Positions 28,881 to 39,376 of a DNA stretch of 64,000 nt are shown piece by piece; position 1 is the first letter of the stretch, and each line of letters opens with the position of its first letter. The DNA is taken from assembly GCA_977006965.1 (NCBI GenBank), contig OZ345373.1:310001-374000 (forward strand). Reading direction: 5' to 3'. The DNA is from Phymatolithon calcareum (taxonomy: Eukaryota > Rhodophyta > Florideophyceae > Hapalidiales). A model generated the notes under the pieces. That model did not search any database and was not told the origin of the DNA. It saw only the letters and a program-made list of their open reading frames with translations. The position numbers and the translations under genes are program-made.

Positions 28881-29435
28881 AAGGACGCCAAGGAGAGCCA
28901 TCCAACCTATTAAAATAATTTTTTTGTAGTTTCGAGCACTTCAGCATCTTTGAAGGACCTTTGAGCTTGCCACAGCATTCTCGCGGAAATCAAAAACTCT
29001 TGACGAAAGTTCAAGTGTGCATTCACTTAGGTACTTCCAGGCCTCATCAAATCAAGCAGAATATTAGAAAACCACCACCGTTTAATCTTTGCAGTCTATT
29101 AAAAGTAATGAAGAACAGCGGAACAAGAAGTAGATCCCACGAAGCTTTCTCAAAAGGTCATATTTCTCCAAAATATGACCGTTGGAACCTGTGTAAAGGA
29201 ATGGATTCTAAGGATTGGTCTGCATGAATGATCGGAAACTTCAAAAAGATCGTGTGCTTGTAATCAAAGCTTAAAAACGGCTATGTATTCTCTCAGTGCT
29301 GCATTGTGATGATAGCATTCTGCAGGACACGCCGAGTGTCCCCACCGCATGTTTTTGGTATTCTACATCATACCTGCTCTTTCAGGAGAAATTGTTGTTT
29401 TCACGTTTGCACATTCAATAATGACAGTCACGGTA

Positions 29436-30534
29436 ATGTCCAGACGCGGGCATACCCTAAACTCGCTTACCCTCAAGAAAAAAGCACAAATTGTGGAGAA
29501 ACGTCTCCGGCGTGATCAAGATGGTCTCTCGGTCTCTCAATAGAAGCTAGAAATCTGGGCGCAACACAAGTTTCGGCTGTCGGCCCCACCGAGCCAGCCG
29601 GTCATCTCCAGAATTCTATCTGCTCCTTCGGCACGCAGAGTACACAAAAAGGATCTCCTGCAGCGGAACAAATGGTGAAAACATCCAGAGCTGGAGGCAT
29701 CCCTAGCTGAATGGGTTCGTCTGCAGCATAGCACGGGTGTGTATCCGAATGGTGAAGTGATCAAATTAAAAGGACGTCGAATTCTAGACGGCATTAACGA
29801 TAAACTTGACGCCGAGGACAAGATATCTTTCAATTTCTCATCCGGATGGCTGCGAAGGTTTCAAAAGCGCTGGGGGCTAAAACTATTTAAGCTCCATGGG
29901 GAAAGCAATGATGCTGATGTTAATGCAATAGCAGAGAATCTGCCAATTCTTCACGAGAAGCTAAACAACTACAACATCAACGACATTTGGACCGCAGATG
30001 AGACAGGTCTTTTCTATGACTTTGCTCCCTGTAAAACAATAGCACATGAACAGATGAGTGGCCGAAAAAAGGACAAAGTTCGCTTGACGTATTTGGTGTG
30101 TGCGAACGCGGACGGAACCGAAAAGCTTCCTCTCGTGATTATCGAGAAGGCCACAAAATCGCGTTGTTTTCGAAACAAAATCGGGCAAGAGCTCGGATTC
30201 GATTACTGGAACAACACAAAAGCTTGGATGAGCACGGACATATTCTTCTCATGGCTTAACCGCTTTGACGAGCACAATGCCCGCCCGCAAAGTGGTTCTC
30301 CTTCTCGACTATGGGATGAGTTTCCTGGTTAGACCATTTTCAATTGCTGGAAAAAAAACGCAGCTCTTAGACGAAAAACTGAATGACGACAATTTGGCAC
30401 AGACGATTGTAGAGGGCTCAACGGACATGGACCTTGAAAATCTGATTAATGAGCTAGCGCGGGCTGCTTCGCGGATGACAATCACAAACCTTCTGAATCG
30501 CGATGATGAAGGGCCCTGCGTTCAGCAGATCTAG
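29436..30534 (+). pseudogene. pogo/Tigger-like transposase, broken
   Basis: One frame gives MSRRGHTLNSLTLKKKAQIV (psq-type HTH) and, after an in-frame TAG at 29541, continues to ISRIL. After a TGA at 29676 follows the CENP-B HTH region: LEASLAEWVRLQHSTGVYPN, FNFSSGWLRRFQKRWGLKLF. The DDE core starts with IWTADETGLFYDFAP (first Asp) and GTEKLPLVII. A frameshift near 30290 precedes KVVLLLDYG (second Asp). The usual PPN..S..QPLDQG segment that follows is missing, so a deletion removed the last catalytic residue. A C-terminal acidic tail is still readable to about 30746. Confidence 0.8.
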
Positions 30535-30954
30535 ATTGAGAATCTAGTTGACGATACGTGCACATGATTAACGAGCGAGATGACGAAGATACTGTCCGTG
30601 ATGAGCCGGACGCTGACGTGGACAGTTTTGTTGAACCTCCGAGTACAACGGAGGAGCTGAAGGCACTCTCCATTACCAAGCAAATCTTGGAAGATGCAAA
30701 AGTATTAGATCGTCTGCGATGCGTGCAGTGGTACATTCCCAGATGAGACTGTGGCAGCAGAAGACTGGTTCCATGAAACAGAGGCGGATTACAGATTTCT
30801 TCATTAAAAATTGATAGAGTTGTTAGTACAGTACTGCACAACTGAAATACACGTGTGAAACGAGAGTTATGATGAAAACTCACTTTCAGAATATTCGCGA
30901 TATCTGGATATCGAAGGCCTCCACAATAGACATCCAGTTATCGAGGATTGACTG

Positions 30955-31660
30955 TGCTCCTTGCTGAGTCTACGTTTCGCAAGCTCCAGGTGTTGTGCAC
31001 AAGGTTTGCAGAATCTATATGATACTCATCGGATGGTACTGTTCACCTTTGTAACGGTCTAATCATGTGGCGTCCAACACCACTATCATACCCTCTATTT
31101 CCTATAAGGCTAGCTCCTTTCAAATCGTCATTACGGCTTGCATTTACAGCAATCCCTTACAGATAGCATTACACTCATTAGAGTACCGTAGGTTTCAATG
31201 CGTACTTACACCATGAAGGATCACCAAGGGCAAACTATAGAACCGCTGCTTACAGCTTACAGCTGCTTTACAACTACTTACAGTTTCTTACACTGTAAGC
31301 ATTGCAGCGCGCCTGCGGCGGACTAGGAAGCTGCGAAGCGGCTTCCAGATTCTTCCATTGATCCATTTCTCATACTGCCAAGTCATTCTCGATCCAATTC
31401 TTTTTCTATAAAGGTCCCCGCTTCGCGGCGCACTCGGCGTTTTGCCAGGGAACAATCCGACCACAGCCAGTGTGCCGACTTGTGCGTTTAACAACCCCAC
31501 AAATCACGACAAAGTCTGACCCATAACGTGGATAAATCGGGCCAAATAGAAACTTTTGCAGTAGTGTTCTGTGGTCAATGATAAAGCTCTCGCAAAACCG
31601 CAGGCATGATTAATGGCTCTGAAAGGTCAACTTAATTCGTAATTGTTCATATTTATTGAG
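30955..31660. other. Body of the outer TIR element, no gene recognised
   Basis: Contains short direct and inverted TTACAG/CTGTAA motifs around 31250-31300. No transposase frame was recognised. Confidence 0.35.
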
Positions 31661-31867
31661 GACCGATGAAGGCATGTTTCCTAACCGGGAAAATGAGAAA
31701 TTGAGAAAATGGGAACTCCAACTTGTCCAATAGAATGGCTGCACTTGTGCAATTCTACTACATGATGAGTATCGCTTCACAAGTGCAGGCATTCTATTGG
31801 ACTTTACGGCTTTCTCGTTTTCTCAAGTTATCATTTTCCCGGTTGAGAAACATGCGTTCATCGGCCC
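31661..31867. repeat. Fold-back element, arms about 85-90 bp
   Basis: GACCGATGAAGGCATGTTTC at 31661 is mirrored by GAAACATGCGTTCATCGGCC ending at 31866. Pairing continues inwards through CCGGGAAAATGA and TCCAATAGAATG to GCACTTGTG (31741) and CACAAGTGC (31778). A loop of about 28 bases remains. The arms carry scattered mismatches, so it is older than the perfect palindromes nearby. Confidence 0.8.
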
Positions 31868-32007
31868 TTTGGTGCCCCGTGGACCCTTGAAGGTGTAAGT
31901 TCGCACCCTTCCATTTTACAGGATTTCTAGCTGGGTGTATCAAAACTCCTATGGGGTATCTCGTTAGGGCAATCTCGACTTGTTCGGCTACTGCCAACTT
32001 AATGCAA

Positions 32008-32102
32008 TAAGCTCAAGTTTTCTTCGGGAATGATCTGCTCCATAAAACTGAAGGCCTTCAGTTTTATGGAGCAGAATATTCCCGATCAAATTTTGAGCTC
32101 CA
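32008..32102. repeat. Palindrome with a perfect 40-bp core
   Basis: 32035-32074 is a perfect palindrome (half CTGCTCCATAAAACTGAAGG) with no loop. Imperfect pairing extends it to about 32008-32102 through CGGGAATGAT/AATATTCCCG and AAGCTC/GAGCTC. Confidence 0.85.
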
Positions 32103-32654
32103 GCTAAATAAAGGTGCTATAAGATGGAAAACTGTACCAGTGGTTAACGTACACCTCGACCAGCTTCATATCGATAGCAGTCGCGAAAATTTCCTTTCTT
32201 GGCAATACTTTTCCGGTTGCTCGGGTGACCCATTCTTTTGTATTGGAGCGAGGTGTGCTTTCTGCAAGTGCCTAGGCATGTATTCTAGCTGCACCAACAG
32301 CAGGCTCTCCATGCGGCCGTAATCACGACTGCAGTCAGAGATGCATTCACTTTCAGCATTCGATATGTGTAGTATAACGAAAATCTATTCACATGATCGG
32401 CATTGATATTTCGAAAAGTTTTCCGAAACTTTTCCCGAAGAGCATAAGTGTGTCTTATTGAGCTGCTTTTAGTGACACAGAAGAGCCATTTGTAGGATTA
32501 GTGACACTGAGCCATCGTTTCTTAGAATAGTGACACTGAAGTGCTGTTTTTCATATTAGTGACACTGGCGTGCTGTTTTTCAGTTTAGTGACACAGACGT
32601 GAAAATTAGTGACAGGGAAAATATTTAGCCGTTTTTATGATAGTTGTACTCTAA

Positions 32655-32960
32655 AACAAAATTTTCTCAACTGTTGTTTCCTTCTCCTCGAGGTCCCGAA
32701 GGAGACCAGAGGTGGGTTTTTGTAGTCCTCTGAATCGTGTTACACCAACAAGAAAAGAAACTCTTCCATAAACAGAATCCAGACAAAACCTCTTGACACT
32801 AGGAAAGTTGCCCCAAGTGTCAGCGGATGCGTTTTAACTTTTAAATAAAAATCTACCTTTCTTCTTCTTCTTCAACTGTTGTTTCCGTTCCCTATGACCA
32901 TGGCAAAGTTGCCCTAAGCGACTGTAGACCCGCTAGTAACTTTCAAAAAAACTCACGCTT
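32655..32960 (+). repeat. Dispersed repeat R2, copy 2 with a partial tandem
   Basis: AAAGTTGCCCCAAGTGTCAG...TTAACTTTTAAATAAAAATC matches 21725-21895. A weaker second unit (AAGTTGCCCTAAGCGACTG) starts at about 32905. The upstream part (GGTGGGTTTTTGTAG) matches 59940-60090 inverted. Confidence 0.55.
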
Positions 32961-33019
32961 CGTCAAATGGTTGTTTTTGACTCTGAAATTTTTTTCTGTA
33001 GTCATATCTGGTTGCCAAA

Positions 33020-33061
33020 CACACAAAAGTTGACGTGCTTAAGCACGTCAACTTTTGTGTG
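33020..33061. repeat. Perfect 42-bp palindrome
   Basis: The half-site CACACAAAAGTTGACGTGCT is followed directly by its exact complement, with the centre at TTAA. There are no mismatches and no loop. Confidence 0.9.
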
Positions 33062-33314
33062 AACTATTTTCAAAAAATGAGCACCAGTGAATTCCAATGC
33101 GAACGATAAGTTTGAGGATCGATCTCGTTTTCATGAATTGTCGTCCATTTGAATGTCAAACTTTAGAAAGAGCACTATGCGCCCGAGTTTGATTTCGAAT
33201 TTTGCGCTCAGGGAGGCATTCTGAGCAAAAATTCGTGATCTTCCCGGGGATCCGCCATTCCTACAAGACTGGCTAGTAAGTTGAGATAATGCAATACACC
33301 ACCATAGCTTGATC

Positions 33315-33520
33315 ATCACCGAGAGACCTTACTCAAGAACTTACCAAAGCATGAACTGGACCTTGAAGAAATGTTAAGAACTGAGAAGGCATTAGACTCT
33401 CTGCTATTCTACGAAGTCACTAAAATTGATAATATTGAAAACGACGAGTCCCTGTATTATGGATCAGGCGAAACACTAGAATGAACCAGAAACGAAAGCC
33501 GGTGCCGTACTGTCTTAGGA
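33315..33520 (+). mobile_element. LINE C-terminal fragment with 3' flank
   Basis: Reads HRETLLKNLPKHELDLEEML, RTEKALDSLLFYEVTKID and NIENDESLY, collinear with 25785-25919. The following CAGGCGAAACACTAGAATGA...GTCTTAGGAG also matches 25924-25982. It is severely 5' truncated. Confidence 0.75.
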
Positions 33521-33799
33521 GTGGAGCTGAGGGCTTCAAATGAACAATTAATTAGTTGCTTTCAAAGAAAAGCACAGACTGAAGCTTCAGGAAGGCATAT
33601 CCTCGGTGTCCGTGCTTCCTGCAGAGGTCCTATGTATCCTTTCCTGTTGCCCAGAATGACTAGGTATTCATATTTAGTGTGTGTGTGTGTACGTTGCCTT
33701 CGCTGCCAAGTGGGGCTTGCAAGGCAGTGCTTTATGTTCCGAATTATCTTCTACTTAGATTTCGGCAGATCGTTATTTCTGCAAGGTAATTAGGAGAGC

Positions 33800-34110
33800 A
33801 CTCCTTCTTCACTGCCTACCGCTCGACGATTCGATTCCACCCGGAGCAAGCGTGGTGGTTCCACGTTCCGCGAGTCCACGTGGACGGCCAGATTGATTGG
33901 ACTCTTTTTTCTTTACCGCTCCCTTATCTTCTTTACACGTATGATGCACTGTAATCCCTCCGTATCGACGACGGAAAAACCCGTAGGAGATTATTGCGTC
34001 GGACTCTTCGCGATAACCAGGCACCCCCGGGATTCGAACCCGGATTCTTCTCTTGATCACATTAGATGTGCATCCCCCGGATCAGTTTAACCACTTGACC
34101 AGGTACTTCA
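33800..34110 (-). mobile_element. Second tRNA-like element, probable SINE
   Basis: The minus strand from about 34107 has an A box (TGGTCAAGTGGTTAAACTG) and a perfect B box arm (CCGGGTTCGAATCCCGG), then an unrelated body down to about 33800. The acceptor arm pairs only partly, and no normal anticodon arm can be drawn from GGGGGATGCACATCTAATG. I therefore call it a tRNA-derived element and not a tRNA gene. It differs in sequence from the SINE dimer at 24 kb. Only one copy is in the window, so its repetitive nature is inferred. Confidence 0.55.
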
Positions 34111-34667
34111 TATTTAGTACCAGTATGCTCACTCAACGCGTTGGTGACTGACTAGCACACCTCATAAATTGTACTTGATTAATGCTAAACTTTCTGATAT
34201 GACGAAGGAGAAATGTGCCCGACACGCATCTGATACACGATGTCCCATGATGCTGCTAAACGCGGGGTACGTCATACTCCCGCTCGAGATTCAGGAGAGC
34301 AAAGTAAACTATTTTCTCTTCTTACGTCTACACTGCGCTTCTTGTCGAGTGCTGTCTTGCACTTCTGCCAGATTCGCTCCTGGATTCACATATCCTCTGT
34401 TCGCCTTAAGTGAGCCTGACCACTAAGTCGGAAGAGGACAGGTCGCGACGTTGTCACGCATTAGCGGACGCTGTTTCCCCGTGCATTCTTGTTCCGGTCA
34501 GCCCGCCCTAACTGTCTCATCGAATCAAGAACCGCCTCCGCTACCGGACCGATATCTAAACTGCGCGGATTACAACCGTGTATTGCGTCTGTGTACTCTT
34601 GAGTTGTTCTTCGTCGAACTCGCACCATAAACGCTTCTAACTAATCAAGACCTGTTCTCGCTTGTGG
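34111..34667. other. Intergenic, nothing recognised
   Basis: The 5' flank of the membrane-protein gene; no motif was identified. Confidence 0.3.
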
Positions 34668-35372
34668 ATGGAAGCGATGACTTTGCGCCATGCCTCACTT
34701 TCCTCATACGCTCTTCTCGCAATCGTGTATCAGCTAAACGTTCGTCCATCAATAGCGGATATTTCGTTTAACGAAATTTCGGGAAAGTACTTATTGGAAA
34801 CTGGAAACTTGCCTCTCTGTCATGGCACTGTAGAGATTCGCGGTCAGGCGAATTTACTCATTGCTGGAAACGTGATATTTGGCGGTGTTCCCTGCGCCAA
34901 CGGAGAATTCGTGCTCCAACAAAGTAAAGGTCTCTCTAGCTGGAAAGATTCCACGAAAAACGCCACGGGAACCGTTTTGTCCACAAAAGGGACGCATAAC
35001 CTACAGTGCTGGTTGACGAACATGTCTCAACAAAGAATTCTGTTCATGAGGCCAAACGCAGACGTTCGATTGACTTTTCAAGGTTTCGGCGTGTTTAATT
35101 TCTTGAAAGATATCCGTTACTTCTATGTAGTGGGAAACGATGGCGGTTGCGTCTACCGCAGAAAGCTGGTGATTGCAACACCTTCTTCATCACCGATTAG
35201 CTCCGGAGAAGGGACACAAGAGGAAAACGTCAAAAACCTATGGGTCTGGCTGGGCCCAGTCCTCGGTGCAGGAGCGACTGTTGCTGCTGCTTTAATGACC
35301 GTTTACAAATGCTCCAGAAGAGAATCTAAATCGCGCGAGACACCTGAAAATTGTACAGCAGATGCCCAATGA
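34668..35372 (+). CDS. Single-pass membrane or surface protein of unknown function
   Basis: 234 residues from the ATG at 34668 (a second ATG four codons on is equally possible). A hydrophobic N-terminus (SSYALLAIVYQLNV) can act as signal peptide. The exposed part contains Cys in pairs-like positions (PLCHG, VPCANG, LQCWL, GGCVYRR) and N-glycosylation sequons (NATG, NMSQ). A Ser-rich stalk (SSSPISSGEG) precedes a C-terminal TM helix (WVWLGPVLGAGATVAAALMT) and a short basic tail. This is type I topology. I do not recognise the ectodomain. Confidence 0.65.
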   Translation: MEAMTLRHASLSSYALLAIVYQLNVRPSIADISFNEISGKYLLETGNLPLCHGTVEIRGQANLLIAGNVIFGGVPCANGEFVLQQSKGLSSWKDSTKNATGTVLSTKGTHNLQCWLTNMSQQRILFMRPNADVRLTFQGFGVFNFLKDIRYFYVVGNDGGCVYRRKLVIATPSSSPISSGEGTQEENVKNLWVWLGPVLGAGATVAAALMTVYKCSRRESKSRETPENCTADAQ

Positions 35373-35559
35373 AGATAACAGGCTAAAGTGGCTGATTAAG
35401 AAAAGTAGTAATAGCTCGCATGTTTCTTGCGTAAACTTAGTCTGCAATGTGGCAAGTCTCTACACGCACAGACCCCAAACTTCACGTCGATCTTTCTAGT
35501 CCATCAACGTAAGCGAACTAGTGTCTATTGTATGGACGACCTCAATTGAAGCAGCGTTG

Positions 35560-36560
35560 AAAAGCTGACAAGTGTAACGAAGCCACTGCTCTTCTACACC
35601 GGACGCACTGATAGCAACCGACCACGACGCAGACAAACGCCTCGTTCAACGCCCCACCTACGTTGAAGGCAGCCTCTACCAGCTTATACGCAGGCACGGC
35701 CGCGGAAAAGTCCCCCAAGAAAGTCAAGAATTTCATCTTCAGAGGAAAACGAATTGGCTGACTCGCCAATGCTAATGATGAAGCTAAACTGTTGGAGCTC
35801 GCAGAGCGTCATCTCCAGGACAATGCAGCAACATGGATCTCGTGGCTTGAGCAGAACGACAAGAAATGAACAACAATCGATGAACTGTACAAGGCAGTGC
35901 TATATGAATTCGTATGTCATATGCCAGGATCCATTTATGATTCTTCAGACGGGGAAGTCAATCGAGAAACACTTCACGAATTTTCGGGACCTCACGGAAG
36001 GCTGTGGCACATCCACGGTTGAAGCTTACTGTTTCTTTTTCATTAGTGTTACAGACGTCTTCAAGATTGAATTTGAGAAACGATTTCCGGAATCCAAACC
36101 TGACGCAATAGAAGAGGTGTACGAATACGCCAGAAGCATTGAGATTGCCCAGCAGTGGCAAAACAAAACTCAGCATACCACAGAAAGTTCTTCCAAGACT
36201 CGCAATGCCACTTCGAAGAGCATCGGAAAGTACAAGGACGCATTGTCTTCGGGACCCGCGAAAGATGATGAGCACATCACATACCGGCAACACGACCGTT
36301 GCTTCGCGTGTGAAATTGCAGGCTGGAGTCCCCAAACATCCATGCAGGTACAACATCAAAAACTACAATTAGGGCAATAACTTAAGAACAAAGAGGTCAA
36401 TCCACGAACAAGGACGAAAATCCAACAAATTAGGAGGGCAACCCGCCAACAAGGACGACAATCCAAAATTGGGACGACAACCCGAGAACGAAGATTACAA
36501 CCCATTCGAAATCAAAATTGATGCTGATGGCACTAGCAAATATGACGTTCTCGAGTTGTG
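35560..36560 (+). pseudogene. Decayed Ty3/gypsy-type gag region
   Basis: In shifting frames: LAERHLQDNAATWISWLEQN (35796 on, then a stop), TTIDELYKAVLYEFV, SIEKHFTNFRDLTEGCG (35955 on) and FKIEFEKRFPESKPDAIEEV. This follows the order of retrotransposon capsid/gag proteins. A damaged zinc knuckle follows (RCFACEIAG, about 36297), then an Asn/Arg/Gln-rich repeat stretch (36390-36510) and DYNPFEIKIDADGTSKYDV. Stops and frameshifts break it. A direct repeat of about 30 bp (CACTGCTCTT.TACACCGGAC) at about 35581 and 36684 brackets it. No pol region was found in the window. Confidence 0.55.
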
Positions 36561-38500
36561 AAGAAGAAGCACGAAAATGGTCCTGTTCAAACGACACCCC
36601 GAAGGCGACGCTGTTGGCTTCCCTAAAAATTACGAAAGTTGAACATCCGCGTCCAACTCCTAAGGGGAATTGAGTGTAACAAAGTCACTGCTCTTTTACA
36701 CCGGACTCAGTACCCTTTCTCGAGTCTGGCTCTCAAGGAATGGATTCGACTAGTAGCATGCCCTGCAGCAGAACACTAAGATGTCGCGCAGTTAGACTAG
36801 ATAGTCGCATGGCACATTGTATCAATTCATAGATTTCAAATAGCAATTGTCCCATCCCGAATAGCGGAACAGGGGGAACAAATAGGAATCCGTCAACGAG
36901 GAGGACGAAGCAGGAAACAAGACGAAGACCGTTATGATTATCACGTTGGGCCAGGGAATGATGTCGCAGAATTTCAAGAGGCACTCCGAGTCGGACCAAG
37001 TCGCCGTCGGTAAGAAAATGCAACGGCTCGTTTGAGTGCTGATGCTGCCTACAGTGTAAGCCCCGATAGATCTCTTGAGCATATTGGGGGTCCCACTCCA
37101 CGTACTACTTTCAAAGACGATCTTCATCTGTGTCGAATCCTCCTGAAAATTAAAAAAGCTCTCATCGCCCTGTTGCCGGCTCCCTGGAATATGCATTGCA
37201 CGTATCTTGGGACCAGGAGTCACATAATAACATCTATCTTCTTTCTCCTGATCGCAAATATGATACTGCACCTTGGTAGTATTGTCAGGATGGTCACTGC
37301 ATTGGCAATAGTTGCCTTCACTATGCGGCAGTTAATCGGAAACCGTAATAAGACTCTAAGACTATAAACTCGGCATGCGAACGCAGTCGAGTAGTACGCC
37401 AATTGTAGCTTGTCTAAACAAATGTGGACGAGCACACACAGATATTCGGTTTGTGCCGACTTGTGGCGGCTTAAGCCGCAACCTGGTGTGTGTATTTGCG
37501 GACCCTTGTTTCGCATGTGTCGAAATGGCGGAGATGCTCCTCCAAATGGACCTCAAATTCACCGAAGCTGTAATATCAGCGAGCGTATTATCCAGTTCTC
37601 GGAGAGAACTGAATATGTCTCATAGTGCGGAAGTGTCACTATGGTAGTCCATTCAAGTGGTTGGACCGAGTTCGCCGGTACTTAATTTCAACGAAATCCA
37701 AAACCCTGACAGGAAATCCGTTCAGTCGCGTGCGATGGCGTCACATGGACGTTGAATCTTCCAGCTCTGAGTTGTCCTTACTCCAACCCGAAGTGTATGA
37801 GACTTACGAATTTGAAAGCGCTCACATTGCCAGACTTGCTCGTTGTCGGCAAGGGAACATGAATATTGAGAACAAGGTGTACACACAAGATTGGTCTTTT
37901 AGATTCAATATTTGGAGATCACCCCGGGGTCACTGGACAACGACTTAAGAAGAGCTGGAGATGCAGGGGATCGACAAGTCGTTCGACGCGTGCTATGCTT
38001 GAAGTCGCTCTCTCACTCTGCAGCGCAGATTCACATCTGGTAGTGTTGTTGGTACACATCTTACGCCTCCAAAGAAAAAACGGAAGACTGCGTATGGAAT
38101 GTTCACACCTTACACCTTGCGGGAAAATGCAATGTTTTCAAAGCAAGAAGACAAGGCATTTCTGCTCGTGCTGCTCGACACATGATGGAGGTCTAATTTA
38201 CATCAACTACTTGGAACTGCTTTGCCCAGCACGTAGAGATGACCCAAAAAGTTGACATTTTGGCGACACTGATGTTTATGACTGCGCCGTTGCTAAAGCC
38301 ATAAAAACATCTTCCTGAAATAAGAAAAACGGTGTTCTCAATTGAGGAAAAAGCCCCGTACAATAGGGAATAGAAGTCCAAAATTGGTACTGAGTATGGC
38401 CGTCTTGCGAATCGCTGGGATACAGTTTCGTGTAACTATAGGAAAGCGCTAGTCTTTTGCAGTCATTGGCTTCCCTTTGCTTCTGAATTTCACTTCGATG

Positions 38501-38553
38501 ATTACTAGCATTCTCATCATCATCATCATCATCATCATGAGAATGCTGGTAAT
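38501..38553. repeat. Hairpin with a (CAT)n loop
   Basis: Arms ATTACTAGCATTCTCAT (38501-38517) and its complement at 38537-38553 pair with one mismatch around a pure CAT microsatellite loop. Confidence 0.8.
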
Positions 38554-39302
38554 GTTTCCTCTCTCTCAAGTCTTCTCGATTGTCACTTCATCAATTATAT
38601 CGATTTTACGGCATCTCGCACTGCAAAAATGAGGTTTATCGGGACACAGTAAAATAATTTTATAGTGCGTCTCCCGCACATCGCAATGCTTCGTGTAGCA
38701 TTTCTCGTCCTTCTTCGCGTACATGCGTCTTTGGTGAGAAAGTTTAGCGTGATTTGGTGCACCATGCGCGAAGCTGCAAGCAAAGTGGCGATTTTCGTGT
38801 CCAAATATGCCTATTCGTTTAGATGATCCAGAGGGCTTGCATGTTCGCCGATCTGCGATGATAAAATGAGTTGGAACACAACCAGCTCAATTTACCGCTG
38901 TGATACCAAAAGTTCTCACCCAGTACTGATTTTCTCCACAATGACGCTCAATTAAATATCATCCTCAGGCATCTCAGCCGTGTAGTCCTGCCCCTTAGGC
39001 AGAGGATCCCTAATCTGCAGTGGAATTTCCTTCCAGAATCTGAGGTTCTTCTTTCGTTGTGCCTGCTCATAGCTTATATTAAATTCACCGCTGCAATCTA
39101 TAGAGAAAGGGTTTGCCCCTGGTTCTTATTCTTCGTTATTGCAGAATATGTCGTGATTGTCGCTGGAGCAACTTCTCATTGGTTACACTTTTCATGTCTA
39201 TAGCATACCGTATATCTTGAACGATTTATCTCGTACTTTTCCGATTCATTACTGGCGGGAGACACAATGGAACAGGATTGCTTGTTCCACTGTGTAGTGG
39301 TG

Positions 39303-39376
39303 TAGTGAACACCATCATCATGATGGTGTTCACTATAAACATCATGTTTCACCATGATGGTGAAACATGATGTTTA
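39303..39376. repeat. Two abutting near-perfect palindromes
   Basis: 39303-39335 has 16-bp arms (TAGTGAACACCATCAT) around one base. 39336-39376 has 20-bp arms (TAAACATCATGTTTCACCAT) around one base. The two palindromes touch without a spacer. Confidence 0.9.

Larger units (their letters stand above)
27645..30954 (+). mobile_element. pogo/Tigger-like (Tc1/mariner) transposon, dead
   Basis: A 23-bp terminal inverted repeat, CAGTCAATCCCCGATAACTG at 27645, is mirrored at 30932-30954 with one mismatch. The left flank ends in TA, as expected; the right flank is TG (decayed). The right half holds a broken CENP-B/DDE transposase (29436-30534). The left half holds a gypsy integrase scrap and Sel1-repeat remnants not native to this family. 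Confidence 0.8.
27380..32632. mobile_element. Outer TIR element with iterated GTGTCACTAAT termini
   Basis: The left end (27389-27555) carries six copies of GTGTCACTAAT or close variants. The right end (32468-32615) carries six copies of the complement ATTAGTGACAC, spaced about 29 bp. The outermost stretches align as inverted repeats: ATATTTTCAGTGTCACTAAT against ATATTTTCCCTGTCACTAAT, and both share TCACGTCTGTGTCACTAA. Iterated subterminal motifs are typical transposase-binding arrays. The superfamily is unknown and no target-site duplication is clear. Most of its length is the nested Tigger-like element. Confidence 0.7.

Noticed and set aside
34021-34107. Functional tRNA gene on the minus strand
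   Set aside because: T arm and A/B boxes are good, but no 5-bp anticodon stem with a 7-base loop can be formed and the acceptor arm is only partly paired.
36733-37101. Minus-strand frame with LTDGDLVRLGVPLEILRHH, resembling a SAM domain core
   Set aside because: Only the last helix pattern fits; the rest of the fold is absent and there is no conserved start or neighbour.
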